Source: Streptomyces griseocarneus | Lineage (GTDB): Bacteria; Actinomycetota; Actinomycetes; Streptomycetales; Streptomycetaceae | Direction: 5' to 3' | DNA: 64,000 nucleotides | Assembly: GCF_014655595.1 (NCBI RefSeq) | Contig: NZ_BNBL01000001.1 | Coordinates: forward strand, 722,310-786,309 | Notes under the pieces: model-generated | Databases searched by the model: none | What the model was told of the DNA's origin: nothing | What the model saw: only the letters and a program-made list of their open reading frames with translations | Translations under genes and position numbers: made by a program | In this document: piece after piece, positions 19,080 through 29,058 of the stretch | How the letters are laid out: every line of letters starts with the position of its first letter | How positions within the stretch are numbered: the first letter of the stretch is position 1

Positions 19080-21449
19080 TCAGCCGATGGCGGGCGGCAC
19101 CGACCGGGCGCCCGTTCCCCACCCGGACGGCTTCGGCCCGACCGTGAACTCCAGCCGCTCGCCGCGCCGGATGTCGTCCGTCGTCAGGTACGTGCGCTCG
19201 TGCGCCGCGCCGTCGAGGCGCACCGAGCGCACGTACCGCTCCCGGTCCGAGGTGCCCGGGGCGCTGACCGCGAACCGGCCCTTGGGGTACCACCGCCGGT
19301 CCAGCCGCAGGTCGACCCGGTCGAAGACGGGCGTGCTCAGGCCCCACACGTCCGCCCCCGGCTGCACCGGGTACACGCCGATGGCCGACAGCACCATCCA
19401 CGCCGACATCGTGCCCAGGTCGTCGTTGCCGGTCATCCCGGTCGGCGAGTCCGTGAAGAGCGTGAGCGCGGCGTGCACCACGTCCGTGGTCTTCCACGGC
19501 CTGCCGGTGGAGAGGTAGGTGTACGGGGCGATGAGGTCCGGCTCGTTCTGCGGGTTGTACTTGTCCGCGTTGTAGTAGTCGTACGGGCCGTTGACCCACA
19601 CCTGGCGCGCGGTGCGCTCCGGGTCGGCGAGCAGCCTGTCGTAGGCGAAGAAGGAGTCCAGCCGCTTCTCCGTCGCCTCCCGCCCGCCCAGCAGCCCCAC
19701 CAGGCCCGGCAGGTCCTGGGGCACCAGCCACTGGTACTGCCAGGCCGTGCCCTCGTGGAAGCCGGGGCTGCGTGCCGGGTCGGCCGGCCCGGTGAAGGCG
19801 CCGTCGGCGCCCCGGGGCCGGAAGAAGCCCGTCTTGCGGTCGAAGAGCACGCGGTAGTTGCGGGAGCGGGCGGCGTAGCGCCGGGCGTCGGCGTGGTGGC
19901 CCAGCTCCCGGGCCATCCGGGCGAGCACCCCGTCGGCCAGCGCGTACTCCAGGGTGGCGGAGGCGCCCTCGTGGAAGTCGGAGTCGCCGGGCTTGGGCCG
20001 GGCCCGGTCGGGCAGGTACGGGACGTAGCCGTCGCGCACGTACTGCTCGTTGCCCTCCCGGCCGACGAACGGCGAGATGGACGGCGGCACCCCGTCCGCG
20101 TTCTTCTTCAGCACGCGGTAGGCCTCCTCCTCGTGGCCCGTGAGCAGCCCGTGGTGGAAGGCGTTGGTGAGGTACGGCGTCACCGGGTCACCGGTCATGA
20201 TGTTGGTCTCGACCGGGCCGTAGCCCCACTTGGGCAGCCAGCCGGCGTCCGCGTCGATCCGCAGCACCGACAGCGCCATGTCCCGCGACTCGCGCGGCGC
20301 CAGCAGGGCCAGCAGCTGCGCCTGGGTGCGGTAGGTGTCCCACAGCGACCAGTTCTGGTAGTACGTGAAGCCCTTGGCGCGGTGGATCCGCTGGTCCCAG
20401 CCGGTGTAGCGGCCGTCGACGTCACTGCCGACGTTGGGGGCGAGGAAGGAGCGGTAGAGGGACGAGTAGAAGGTCCGGCGCAGCGTCCGGCCGCCGCCGC
20501 GGACCGCCACGTCGCCCAGCCGCCGCTCCCACGCATCGCGCGCCGCCTCGACCGTACGGTCGAAGCCGGCCTCCTCCGCCCGCAGGTTGGCTGCCGCGCC
20601 CGCCGCGTCGACGTAGCTGATGGCGGTGCTGGCCTCCACGACCCGGTCGTCGGTGGTGTCGAAGCGCACCCAGGCGCCGTTGCGGGTGAGCGAGGTGGAG
20701 GCCCGCGAGCCCCGGTTCAGCCCGTCGCCGTTCCAGGTGCCGAAGGAGGAGAACGGCCGGTCGAAGCGGGTGAGGGTGTGCAGGGTGTACGGGCGGGTGT
20801 CCTGGCAGAAGCCACGGCCGGTGATGGTGGTGCGGATGGTGCGGTCGTCGACGATCTGGACGCTGCTGGAGACCGTCCGGTGCAGCGACTGACCGGTGTT
20901 GAAGAGGACGTTGGCCTTCTCGGTGGCGGGGAAGGTGTAGCGCTGCCGCCCGGTGCGGGCGGTCGCGCTCAGCTCGGCGGTGATCCCGCCGTACGAGCCC
21001 AGCCGCACCCGGTAGTAGCCGGGCCGGGCGGTCTCGTCGCGGTGGCTGAAGGCCGCGGCGTACCGGGCGTTGTCCGTGCTCTCCACCTCACCCGTGGTGG
21101 GCAGCACGGGCAGGTCGCCGCCGATGCGGCAGCCCACGCCGGACAGGTGCACGGTGCTGAAGCCGCGGATGCGGTCGTCCTTGTAGTCGTAGCCGGTGTT
21201 GTGCCCGGTGTCGGGGGAGAACTGCACCATGCCGAAGGGCACGGCGGCCCCGGGGAAGGTGTTGCCCTCGTTCTGGGTGCCGATGAAGGGGTTGACCAGG
21301 CGGGTGAGCCCGCCGGCGGCCGCGTCCGGTGCCGCGGGGGCGGCGGGCGCCGCCGGCGGCGCGAGCGCGGTGGAGCCCAGCACCGCCAGGAGGGCGAGTG
21401 CGGCCGCGCCGGTGCGGCGCGGCAGTGGGTGTACGGTCCGTCGTCTCAT
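19080..21449 (-). CDS. Secreted GH92 family glycoside hydrolase (alpha-mannosidase type)
   Basis: A 789-residue enzyme with an Arg-rich signal peptide (residues 1 to about 45) and an Ala/Pro linker, then the GH92 catalytic region beginning LVNPFIGTQNEGNTFPGAAVPFGMVQFSPDT. Other family blocks are GFSTVHLSGVGC and the C-terminal PTGMTGNDDLGTMSAW. GH92 enzymes are calcium-dependent exo-alpha-mannosidases acting on N-glycans or fungal mannans. Together with the following PI-PLC-like protein this suggests extracellular use of eukaryotic surface glycoconjugates, which is inference. ATG at 21449 has GAGGGG upstream and begins the signal peptide. Confidence 0.92.
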   Translation of the reverse strand: MRRRTVHPLPRRTGAAALALLAVLGSTALAPPAAPAAPAAPDAAAGGLTRLVNPFIGTQNEGNTFPGAAVPFGMVQFSPDTGHNTGYDYKDDRIRGFSTVHLSGVGCRIGGDLPVLPTTGEVESTDNARYAAAFSHRDETARPGYYRVRLGSYGGITAELSATARTGRQRYTFPATEKANVLFNTGQSLHRTVSSSVQIVDDRTIRTTITGRGFCQDTRPYTLHTLTRFDRPFSSFGTWNGDGLNRGSRASTSLTRNGAWVRFDTTDDRVVEASTAISYVDAAGAAANLRAEEAGFDRTVEAARDAWERRLGDVAVRGGGRTLRRTFYSSLYRSFLAPNVGSDVDGRYTGWDQRIHRAKGFTYYQNWSLWDTYRTQAQLLALLAPRESRDMALSVLRIDADAGWLPKWGYGPVETNIMTGDPVTPYLTNAFHHGLLTGHEEEAYRVLKKNADGVPPSISPFVGREGNEQYVRDGYVPYLPDRARPKPGDSDFHEGASATLEYALADGVLARMARELGHHADARRYAARSRNYRVLFDRKTGFFRPRGADGAFTGPADPARSPGFHEGTAWQYQWLVPQDLPGLVGLLGGREATEKRLDSFFAYDRLLADPERTARQVWVNGPYDYYNADKYNPQNEPDLIAPYTYLSTGRPWKTTDVVHAALTLFTDSPTGMTGNDDLGTMSAWMVLSAIGVYPVQPGADVWGLSTPVFDRVDLRLDRRWYPKGRFAVSAPGTSDRERYVRSVRLDGAAHERTYLTTDDIRRGERLEFTVGPKPSGWGTGARSVPPAIG

Positions 21450-21550
21450 GCGGCCACGCCCCTCGGCTGACGTCCTGTCAGCGCAGAGGCTCGCCCGGGG
21501 CGTGGGGGGAGTCAAGGATGCGGCGGATGGTGGGCGTGGTGTTCCGGACA

Positions 21551-21585
21551 GGCGGGGGCGCCCGTTCGGGGGACACGCCCCCGCC
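21551..21585 (-). terminator. Hairpin downstream of the PI-PLC-like gene
   Basis: A perfect 10-bp stem (GGCGGGGGCG and complement) with a 15-base loop lies 15 bases past the stop of the leftward gene. Confidence 0.6.
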
Positions 21586-21599
21586 CGGCCCGGCGGCCG

Positions 21600-22637
21600 T
21601 CAGCCGCGCGGGACCACCATGGACAGCACCCGCGGCAGCGGGTACCAGTCGGCGGTGGCGAAGCTCGCGTGGGTGCGGGCCATGAGGGAGACGCGGTCGC
21701 GGGCCTGGCCCTCCGTCGGGCGGGTGACGTCGATGGCCGGCGGCACCTTGTGGGCGTCCGTCATGACGACGAGGTAGTGGCGGCTGTCGTACCAGCCGGT
21801 GTCGATGCCGCCCTTGGCGTACGTGGCCGCGTCGCCGTCGAAGAGGACGAACCAGGGGCGGATGGTGGTGTCGGCGTAGCGCGTGCGGGGGTCGCCGGGG
21901 GCGGCGCCGTGGACGGCCGGGAAGGCGGCGGCCTGGCGGAGGCGGCCGGCGGCGGCGAGGTCGCGCAGGTGGGTGGCGTACTCGCGGTCGGTCCACAGCC
22001 TGTCCGCGGGGTTGCCCTCCTCCACCGTGCCGGGGATGAGCTCGACCACGAACTTGCCCGCCAGCGCGGACCGGCCGGGCCAGCCGCCGGCCCGTACCGC
22101 CTCGTCCAGGGAGGCGTGCTTGCCCATGAGGTCGGCGGGGCGGTAGAGGGCGTCGCCGAGCCTGGCCGTGAGCAGGGCGTCCAGCTCGGCGGGGCCGCGC
22201 CCGCTGTCGGCGTTGAAGCCGTCCTTCATCTCGACCTTGAGCAGGACCGGCCGGTGGCCGGGGTTGGCGTCGTGCCAGGCGCGGATGTCGGCGAGGCAGC
22301 CGGACAGCGGCTGGTTGCGCGTCCCGGTCCGCAGCCGGGCCGCCGAGGTCGCGCCCTCGCAGTTGTTGTCGTTGCTCAGCGGCTTGGCGTGCGAGACGCG
22401 GAACGCCCGGCCGCCGAAGCCGTTGGTCCACACGTCCAGTTCGAGCAGGCCCGCGCCGGAGTCGAGGGCGTCGGCGAAGTAGGGGTACTTGGCCCGGTCG
22501 TAGGCGTTGTGGACGCCGACCGAGGTCGTGGCGCCGTACGACGGCGAGGGCTCGGCGCCCGCCGGGGCCGCCGGTACGGCCAGGGCGGCGGCCGCCGCCA
22601 CGACCGCTGTCATCGTTCTCCGTATGGCCGTACGCAT
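21600..22637 (-). CDS. Secreted phosphatidylinositol-specific phospholipase C-like protein
   Basis: A 345-residue secreted protein with a signal peptide (MRTAIRRTMTAVVAAAAALA, cleavage near AGAEPSP). The mature part has PLC-like TIM-barrel features: VGVHNAYDR near the start, GLLELDVWTN, VSHAKPLS and VLLKVEMKDGF. These match the calcium-dependent PI-PLC-like subfamily of Streptomyces. Predicted activity is cleavage of phosphatidylinositol lipids outside the cell. The catalytic histidines appear to be those in VHN and SHA, though I cannot verify geometry. The start has GGGGAG upstream. Confidence 0.8.
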   Translation of the reverse strand: MRTAIRRTMTAVVAAAAALAVPAAPAGAEPSPSYGATTSVGVHNAYDRAKYPYFADALDSGAGLLELDVWTNGFGGRAFRVSHAKPLSNDNNCEGATSAARLRTGTRNQPLSGCLADIRAWHDANPGHRPVLLKVEMKDGFNADSGRGPAELDALLTARLGDALYRPADLMGKHASLDEAVRAGGWPGRSALAGKFVVELIPGTVEEGNPADRLWTDREYATHLRDLAAAGRLRQAAAFPAVHGAAPGDPRTRYADTTIRPWFVLFDGDAATYAKGGIDTGWYDSRHYLVVMTDAHKVPPAIDVTRPTEGQARDRVSLMARTHASFATADWYPLPRVLSMVVPRG

Positions 22638-22728
22638 GGCCCCCACCGCTCCCCTGTCACTGCTGTTACGAACGATGAGCAGGGTACGGGAGTTGACGGA
22701 GCGGCAGGGGCTCGGGGCGGCAACGGGC

Positions 22729-25700
22729 TCAGCCGGCCGCGTACACGTCCTCGACGTAGCGGCCCGCGTCGGTGAGCTCGCGCAGCCAGGCGTCGGCCGC
22801 GCGGGCGTCGGCGCCGGTCCGGCGGGCGTACAGATCGCGCAGGGCGGCCCGTACGCCCGGAGCCATGCGGGCGCCGTCACCACACACGTACACCCGCGCC
22901 CCCGACTCCAGCAGCGACCACAGCTCGTCCCCCTCGGCCGCCATCCGGTGCTGGACGAACGGGCCGCCCGGACCGTCGGCGGTGCTGAACGCCGGGCGCA
23001 GCGAGACCGCGCCCGCCTCCTGGGCCGCGTGCAGTTCGGCGGAGTGCAGGAAGTCGGCGTCGGGCGCGTCGCAGCCGAAGTACAGCAGGGCCGGTGCGAG
23101 GGCGGTGCCCGCCGCGGCGAGCGCGACGCGGTCGGCGACCGTGCCGCGGAAGGGGGCGAGGCCCGTGCCGGCGGCGACCATGACGACCGGGGTCCGCTCG
23201 TGGCCGGTGACCCGGAACGCCTCGCGGCACGGCTGGACGCGGGCGAGGACGGTGTCGCCCGGGCGCAGTCCGGCGAGGTGGTTCGAGGCGGTGCCCAGGA
23301 AGCGGCCGCGGCCGGAGCGGGCGGGGGCGTCCAGGACGGAGACCATCAGGTCCACCTGGCCCGGACCGGCGGCCGGCGAGGAGGAGATGGAGTAGTGCCG
23401 GGGGCGCATCGGCGGCAGCAGCTCGAGCAGGTCCGCCGGGCCGAGGACGCCGCGCAGGGCGGGGTGGTCCTCGATGAGGTCCAGCGTCGTGCGCGGGTCG
23501 TCGGCGCCCACGGCCCGCAGGGCGGCCTGCTCGGGCGGGCAGGGGTTGCGGTCGGCCAGGGCCCGCAGCTGACGGGCGGTGGGACGGCGGCTCAGCTCCA
23601 GGTGGTGGGCGAGGAGTTCGCGGACGGTCAGCGGGCCGTCCACCGGCAGCACGTCGCCTCCGGCGCGGCGCGGTGCGATGGCGAGGACCGTGCCGGGGTC
23701 CGTCCCGAAGAGCCGGGCCGCGCGGTCCATGAGGGCGGGGTCGTTGACGGGCAGCACCGTCAGGTGGTCGGCGGTGCGGTAGTCCGTCCCCTCGGGCAGC
23801 GCGAGGCGCAGGAAGCGCTTGACGCGCGGGTGGTCCGGGGCCGTGAGGTCGTACGCCTCGGTGACCGTCATGGCCGTCAGGTCGTGGCGCGCGGCCAGGG
23901 CGGCGAGCGGGCCGCCGCCGGTGACCTCGGTGACGGTGTACGCCGGGCCGTCGTCGGGGGCGTCGCCGGTGCCGGCCGCGCCCACGGTCGCCGGGTCGCC
24001 GTAGCGCTCCATCAGCGCCCGGCGCAGCGCCCGGGTGAACTCCTCGACCGTGCCCGTCAGGTCGCCCGAGGCGTCGGCCTCGGCGCGGGGCAGCAGCCGG
24101 GTGCCGCCTAGGGCCTCGAGGCGCTCGTCGAGGAGGGTTGGGACGCGCTGGTAGGTGGCCGCCCAGTTGCGGTCGCCGATGCCGAGCACGGCGTAGTGGA
24201 CGCCGTCGGCCGCGCCGGGCGCGGCGGTGTGCTCGGCCCAGCGGGCGAAGCCGGCGGCGTCGTCCGTGGGGCGGCCGTTGTAGGAGGCGGCGACCACGAC
24301 GACCGGTCCGTCGGCGGGCAGCGCCCCGGCGCGCTCGTCCAGCGGCGCGACCGTGGCGTCGAAGCCGAGCCGGGCGGCCTCGCCGGCGAGGCCGTGGGCC
24401 AGGTCGCGGCAGGTGCCGTAGTTGGAGCCGTGCAGGATCAGCAGGCCGGTGCCCTGGCGGGCGCGGGCGGGCAGCGCGGTCTCGGCGGCGGCCTCGGCGC
24501 GCGCGGGCGAGGCCCCCGGCAGCGCCGCGCGCAGGGCGAGCCGGTCGGCGGAGGTGCGGCGGGCCAGCGTGAGCGTGAAGCCGTCGGGCTTGAGGGTGAG
24601 GGTCTCCTTGACGCGCAGCGTGTAGCCGGCGCTGTCGATGAAGCGGTAGCGGTGCACCAGCAGGCCGAGCAGCATGGTGGCCTCGTGCAGGGCGAACTGC
24701 CGTCCTATGCAGGCGCGCTCGCCGGTGCCGAAGGGCTTGTAGGCGTGCGGGGAGCGGGCCGCCTCGGCCTCGGGGGCGAAGCGCGTGGGGTCGAACAGCT
24801 CGGGGTTGTCGCCCCAGGCCGGGTCGCGGTGGAGCATCGGGGTGAGGACGGTGACGCCCTCGCCGGCGCGCAGCGGGTAGCGGCCGCCGAGCAGGGTGTC
24901 CTCGCGGGCCTCGCGGGCGAAGGCCGCCGCCGTGGGCCACAGCCGCAGCGCCTCATTGAGGACCTGCCGGATCCAGCGCAGCCGCCCGACGTCCTCGAAC
25001 GTCGGCTCGGGGTCGGCGTCGTCGCCCCACAGCTCGTCGGTCTCGCGCTGGGCGAGGCGGAGGGCGACGGGGTCCTTGAGCAGGTGGTGGAGGGCGAAGG
25101 ACAGGGCGCCGGAGGTGGTCTCGTGCCCGGCGATGAGGAAGGTGATGACCTGGTTGCGGATGTTGGCGGCGTCGAGCGTGGTGCCGTCGGCCGGGTGCGG
25201 GGCGCCGAGCATGAGGCCGAGCAGGTCGTCGGTCCGGGTGTCGCCGGACGCGGTCCGGGCGCCCACCACGTCGTCCACGACGGTGGCGAGGAAGGCGGCG
25301 TCGGCGCGGAAGGCCTCGTCCTCGGCCAAGTGGTCGCCGTCGGGGTCGCGGCCCAGCCGGTTCATGCTCCAGTCCAGGCAGCGGACCATGGCGGCGACGA
25401 AGGGGTGGTGCTCCTCGCCCCGGGCGAACGACTCGAAGTCGTAGCCGAAGCCGGCGAGGCCGATGGTGTCGAGCGTCATGCGCGTCATGTCCTCGGCGAC
25501 GTCGACGGCCGAGCCCCGGGCCAGGCGGGCGTCCCACGCGTCGATGAGGCGGCGGGCGACCGTGAACATGGCCGGGTGGTAGGCGCGCATCGAGCCGAGG
25601 GCGAAGGCGGGCAGCAGGATGTCGTGCGCCTTGGCCCAGTTGGGTTCGTGGTTGTAGGCGGTGAAGAGCCCGTCGGCGGTGAACTCGCGGACGTTCTCCA

Positions 25701-25926
25701 GGGCCGGGCCGACGTGCTTGGTGAAGCGTTCCTCGTCGGCGAGTTCGGTGACGAGGTCGAGCGAGGTGACGAAGAGCCGGTCCGTGCCGTGCAGCCGGCG
25801 CCGGAAGACGGGCCCGTGCCGCCGGGCCAGCCGCATCGCCTGCTGCAGGGGGGTGTCGGTGGCGCCGACGGCCGAGACGTCCACGAGGGGGACGGCCGCC
25901 ACCTGTTCCGAAGTCGCATGGTTCAT
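22729..25926 (-). CDS. Self-sufficient cytochrome P450/P450 reductase fusion (CYP102/BM3 type)
   Basis: A 1,065-residue single-chain fatty-acid hydroxylase. The P450 domain (residues 1 to about 465) has oxygen-binding AGHETTSG, an EALR EXXR motif and heme ligand Cys406 in FGTGERACIGRQ. A flavodoxin-like FMN domain follows (GLLILHGSNYGTCRDLA and ASYNGRPTDDA), then an FAD/NADPH domain with RHYSISSSP, MVAAGTGLAPFRG and a C-terminal VEDVYAAG. The order and length equal Bacillus P450 BM3, which hydroxylates fatty acids at subterminal positions with NADPH. The start is ATG at 25926, although the frame stays open further upstream. It is divergent from a PAS-HTH regulator with a palindrome between them, unlike BM3, which is controlled by the TetR-type Bm3R1. 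Confidence 0.95.
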   Translation of the reverse strand: MNHATSEQVAAVPLVDVSAVGATDTPLQQAMRLARRHGPVFRRRLHGTDRLFVTSLDLVTELADEERFTKHVGPALENVREFTADGLFTAYNHEPNWAKAHDILLPAFALGSMRAYHPAMFTVARRLIDAWDARLARGSAVDVAEDMTRMTLDTIGLAGFGYDFESFARGEEHHPFVAAMVRCLDWSMNRLGRDPDGDHLAEDEAFRADAAFLATVVDDVVGARTASGDTRTDDLLGLMLGAPHPADGTTLDAANIRNQVITFLIAGHETTSGALSFALHHLLKDPVALRLAQRETDELWGDDADPEPTFEDVGRLRWIRQVLNEALRLWPTAAAFAREAREDTLLGGRYPLRAGEGVTVLTPMLHRDPAWGDNPELFDPTRFAPEAEAARSPHAYKPFGTGERACIGRQFALHEATMLLGLLVHRYRFIDSAGYTLRVKETLTLKPDGFTLTLARRTSADRLALRAALPGASPARAEAAAETALPARARQGTGLLILHGSNYGTCRDLAHGLAGEAARLGFDATVAPLDERAGALPADGPVVVVAASYNGRPTDDAAGFARWAEHTAAPGAADGVHYAVLGIGDRNWAATYQRVPTLLDERLEALGGTRLLPRAEADASGDLTGTVEEFTRALRRALMERYGDPATVGAAGTGDAPDDGPAYTVTEVTGGGPLAALAARHDLTAMTVTEAYDLTAPDHPRVKRFLRLALPEGTDYRTADHLTVLPVNDPALMDRAARLFGTDPGTVLAIAPRRAGGDVLPVDGPLTVRELLAHHLELSRRPTARQLRALADRNPCPPEQAALRAVGADDPRTTLDLIEDHPALRGVLGPADLLELLPPMRPRHYSISSSPAAGPGQVDLMVSVLDAPARSGRGRFLGTASNHLAGLRPGDTVLARVQPCREAFRVTGHERTPVVMVAAGTGLAPFRGTVADRVALAAAGTALAPALLYFGCDAPDADFLHSAELHAAQEAGAVSLRPAFSTADGPGGPFVQHRMAAEGDELWSLLESGARVYVCGDGARMAPGVRAALRDLYARRTGADARAADAWLRELTDAGRYVEDVYAAG

Positions 25927-25967
25927 GCGTCCAGCCTGGCCGCCCCGCGCCGGGCCGCCCGGTGCGA

Positions 25968-25989
25968 TCACTGCATGATTGTGCAGTGA
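25968..25989. promoter_or_regulatory. Perfect palindrome between the P450 fusion and its divergent regulator
   Basis: TCACTGCA, six bases, TGCAGTGA: a perfect 8-bp inverted repeat, 42 bases upstream of the P450 start and 61 bases upstream of the regulator start. Centre spacing of the half-sites is about 14 bases, fitting a dimeric HTH protein such as the adjacent PAS-LuxR regulator. Confidence 0.6.
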
Positions 25990-26049
25990 CGCGCGGCGCG
26001 GCGCTCTTGCGCCCGTGCCGGGCACCGTACGAGCGAGGGGGCGGGCACC

Positions 26050-26700
26050 GTGAACAGGGAGGAGTACTTCGCGTGGCGCAACTACTTCCTGGTGCTGCTC
26101 GACCGTCTCCCCATCCCCGTCGCGGTCTGCACGGCGAACGGTGAGGTGACGGTGGCCAATCCCGCCATGGCGGCCGAGTGGGGAACCGTGCCGGGGCAGG
26201 TGCGCGGCCGCAATCTGCTGGACCTCTTCCGCCCCAGCCACAGCGCCGCCGCCCAGCTCGGCCGGCTCACCGAGGCCCTGCGCCTGGGCCGGCGGTCCCG
26301 GTACACCATCGACGTCCGCTGGCAGGCGGGCGCGGGCGGGGCCGAGCGCGCGGGCGAGCTGCTGGTCGACCCGGTGGGCGAGGCGTCGCTGGCCTATCCC
26401 TTGCTGCTGGCCGTGCTGCGGGTACGGGCCGAGGCGCCGCCCCCGGAGCCGGCGGCGGAGGTCAGCGAGGTGGAGGGCAGGATCCTGGCGCTGGCGGCGG
26501 CGGGGTCGAAGACGGCGGCCATCGGCAAGGCGGTCGGGCTGACCGTGGACGGCGTCAACTACCACCTCACGCGGCTCACGCGCCGCTGGCGGGTGCCGAA
26601 CCGTACGGCGCTGGTGGCGAAGGCGTACGTGCTGGGGGTGCTGGTCCCCGGCGCGTGGCCGCCTGAGTTCGCGGGCGGTCAGCGGTCGCGCGGCGGGTGA
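26050..26700 (+). CDS. PAS-domain regulator with LuxR-like helix-turn-helix
   Basis: A 216-residue protein. Residues about 10-110 look like a PAS fold (LLDRLPIPVAVCTANGEVTVANPAMAAEWG...RGRNLLDLF), the usual entry to a small-molecule or redox sensor. The C-terminal region (about 140-200) is a LuxR-type HTH: ILALAAAGSKTAAIGKAVGL and VNYHLTRLTRRWRVPNRTALVAKA. The start is GTG with GAGGGGG upstream. It is divergent from the P450 fusion and is probably its regulator. The last 22 bases overlap the end of the convergent FhuF-like gene. Confidence 0.8.
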   Translation: MNREEYFAWRNYFLVLLDRLPIPVAVCTANGEVTVANPAMAAEWGTVPGQVRGRNLLDLFRPSHSAAAQLGRLTEALRLGRRSRYTIDVRWQAGAGGAERAGELLVDPVGEASLAYPLLLAVLRVRAEAPPPEPAAEVSEVEGRILALAAAGSKTAAIGKAVGLTVDGVNYHLTRLTRRWRVPNRTALVAKAYVLGVLVPGAWPPEFAGGQRSRGG

Positions 26701-27413
26701 CGCAGCACGCAGTCGCCGCACAGGCCGCCGCCGGGCACCCGGTAGTACAGGCAGCAGGTGCCGCGCTCGAAGGAGACGCCACCCGGGCCGCACGTCAGCG
26801 TCCCGGTGTCGCGCAGCAGCGGGTCCTCGAACAGGGCCCGGGCCAGGGCGAGCGCGCGGGCGGCGTCCTGGGGCCGGCCCCGCTCCCGGCACCAGGTGTG
26901 CAGGACGCGCAGGGAGCCCGCGAGGGAGGAGCCGGCGTTGCCCCACAGCAGCCGGGCGGAGACCGGAGTGGCGGCGCGAGTGGCCCCATGCAGCGGCACG
27001 AGCAGCCCGTGCAGGACGCCGGCCGCGATCGGCGCGGCCTGCGGCGCCGGTCCGGCCGGCTCCGCCGCGGCGGCGGGCAGGGCCGTCGCCGCGGGCAGCC
27101 ACAGGTCGTCCGGCGCGCTGCGGGCGGGGTGCCAGCGCAGGCCCCCGCCCGTCAGGTCGGGCACCCGCCCGGTGAGCACCGCCGAGCCGAGGCCGATGGA
27201 CAGCAGCCGCCCGGCGACGCCCTGGAAGGCGACGGACGCCGCCACGCGCCGGTCCGCCGTCCCCAGCCGTTCGGCCACGACCGCCACGCGGAGCCGCATG
27301 GCCTCCGCGCCGAGCGGAAGGTAGTCCTCCGCGCCGGCGGGGACGTCGTCGGGCGAGTCGCCGACGCGCAGGTCGAAGAACGGCCCGACGGCGGCGAGTT
27401 CACGTAGGCGCAT
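26679..27413 (-). CDS. FhuF-like (2Fe-2S) ferric-siderophore reductase
   Basis: A 244-residue protein ending with the FhuF C-terminal iron-sulfur motif: Cys220-Cys221, ten residues, Cys232, two residues, Cys235. FhuF-type proteins release iron from imported siderophores in the cytoplasm by reduction. The N-terminal two thirds is low-complexity Ala/Leu-rich sequence typical of the family in actinobacteria. It lies 42 bases downstream of rox on the same strand, so the two may share a transcript. No DmdR/IdeR-type iron box was noticed in that gap. The substrate is unknown. Confidence 0.8.
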   Translation of the reverse strand: MRLRELAAVGPFFDLRVGDSPDDVPAGAEDYLPLGAEAMRLRVAVVAERLGTADRRVAASVAFQGVAGRLLSIGLGSAVLTGRVPDLTGGGLRWHPARSAPDDLWLPAATALPAAAAEPAGPAPQAAPIAAGVLHGLLVPLHGATRAATPVSARLLWGNAGSSLAGSLRVLHTWCRERGRPQDAARALALARALFEDPLLRDTGTLTCGPGGVSFERGTCCLYYRVPGGGLCGDCVLRHPPRDR

Positions 27414-27455
27414 GGCCGGGCGGTTCCTTCATCCGGGTGGCGTAGTGCCCCGACT

Positions 27456-28922
<1,467 letters not shown>

Positions 28923-28948
28923 TTAGGCCGGTGATTCTGCAGCACGAC

Positions 28949-28971
28949 GGGGGCCTTGCCGCAAGGCCCCC
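28949..28971. promoter_or_regulatory. Rifamycin-associated element (RAE)-type inverted repeat
   Basis: An 11-bp perfect inverted repeat (GGGGGCCTTGC / GCAAGGCCCCC) around a single central base. On the rox strand its core reads CTTGCGGCAAGGCCCC, which matches the RAE consensus I recall for rifamycin-inducible genes (rph, rgt, rox, helR). It begins 54 bases upstream of rox. Confidence 0.85.
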
Positions 28972-28992
28972 AGTGCGCTATATGTTGAGAGT

Positions 28993-29028
28993 GGAAAGGA
29001 GCGAGTAGCCCCTTTCCTTTTTCTTTTT
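28993..29028 (+). terminator. Hairpin followed by two T-runs, oriented rightward
   Basis: GGAAAGG and CCTTTCC pair across an 11-base loop and are followed on the + strand by TTTTTCTTTTT. This is a textbook intrinsic terminator for rightward transcription, yet no rightward gene precedes it; both flanking genes run leftward. Confidence 0.6.
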
Positions 29029-29058
29029 GCCGTCTGAGTGCCGTCGGAGCCGTCGCCG

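Noticed and set aside
25927..27102. The in-frame extension of the BM3-like protein to 1,457 residues
   Set aside because: The extension is Arg/Gly/Ala noise over the divergent regulator and FhuF genes. The P450 begins normally at 25926.
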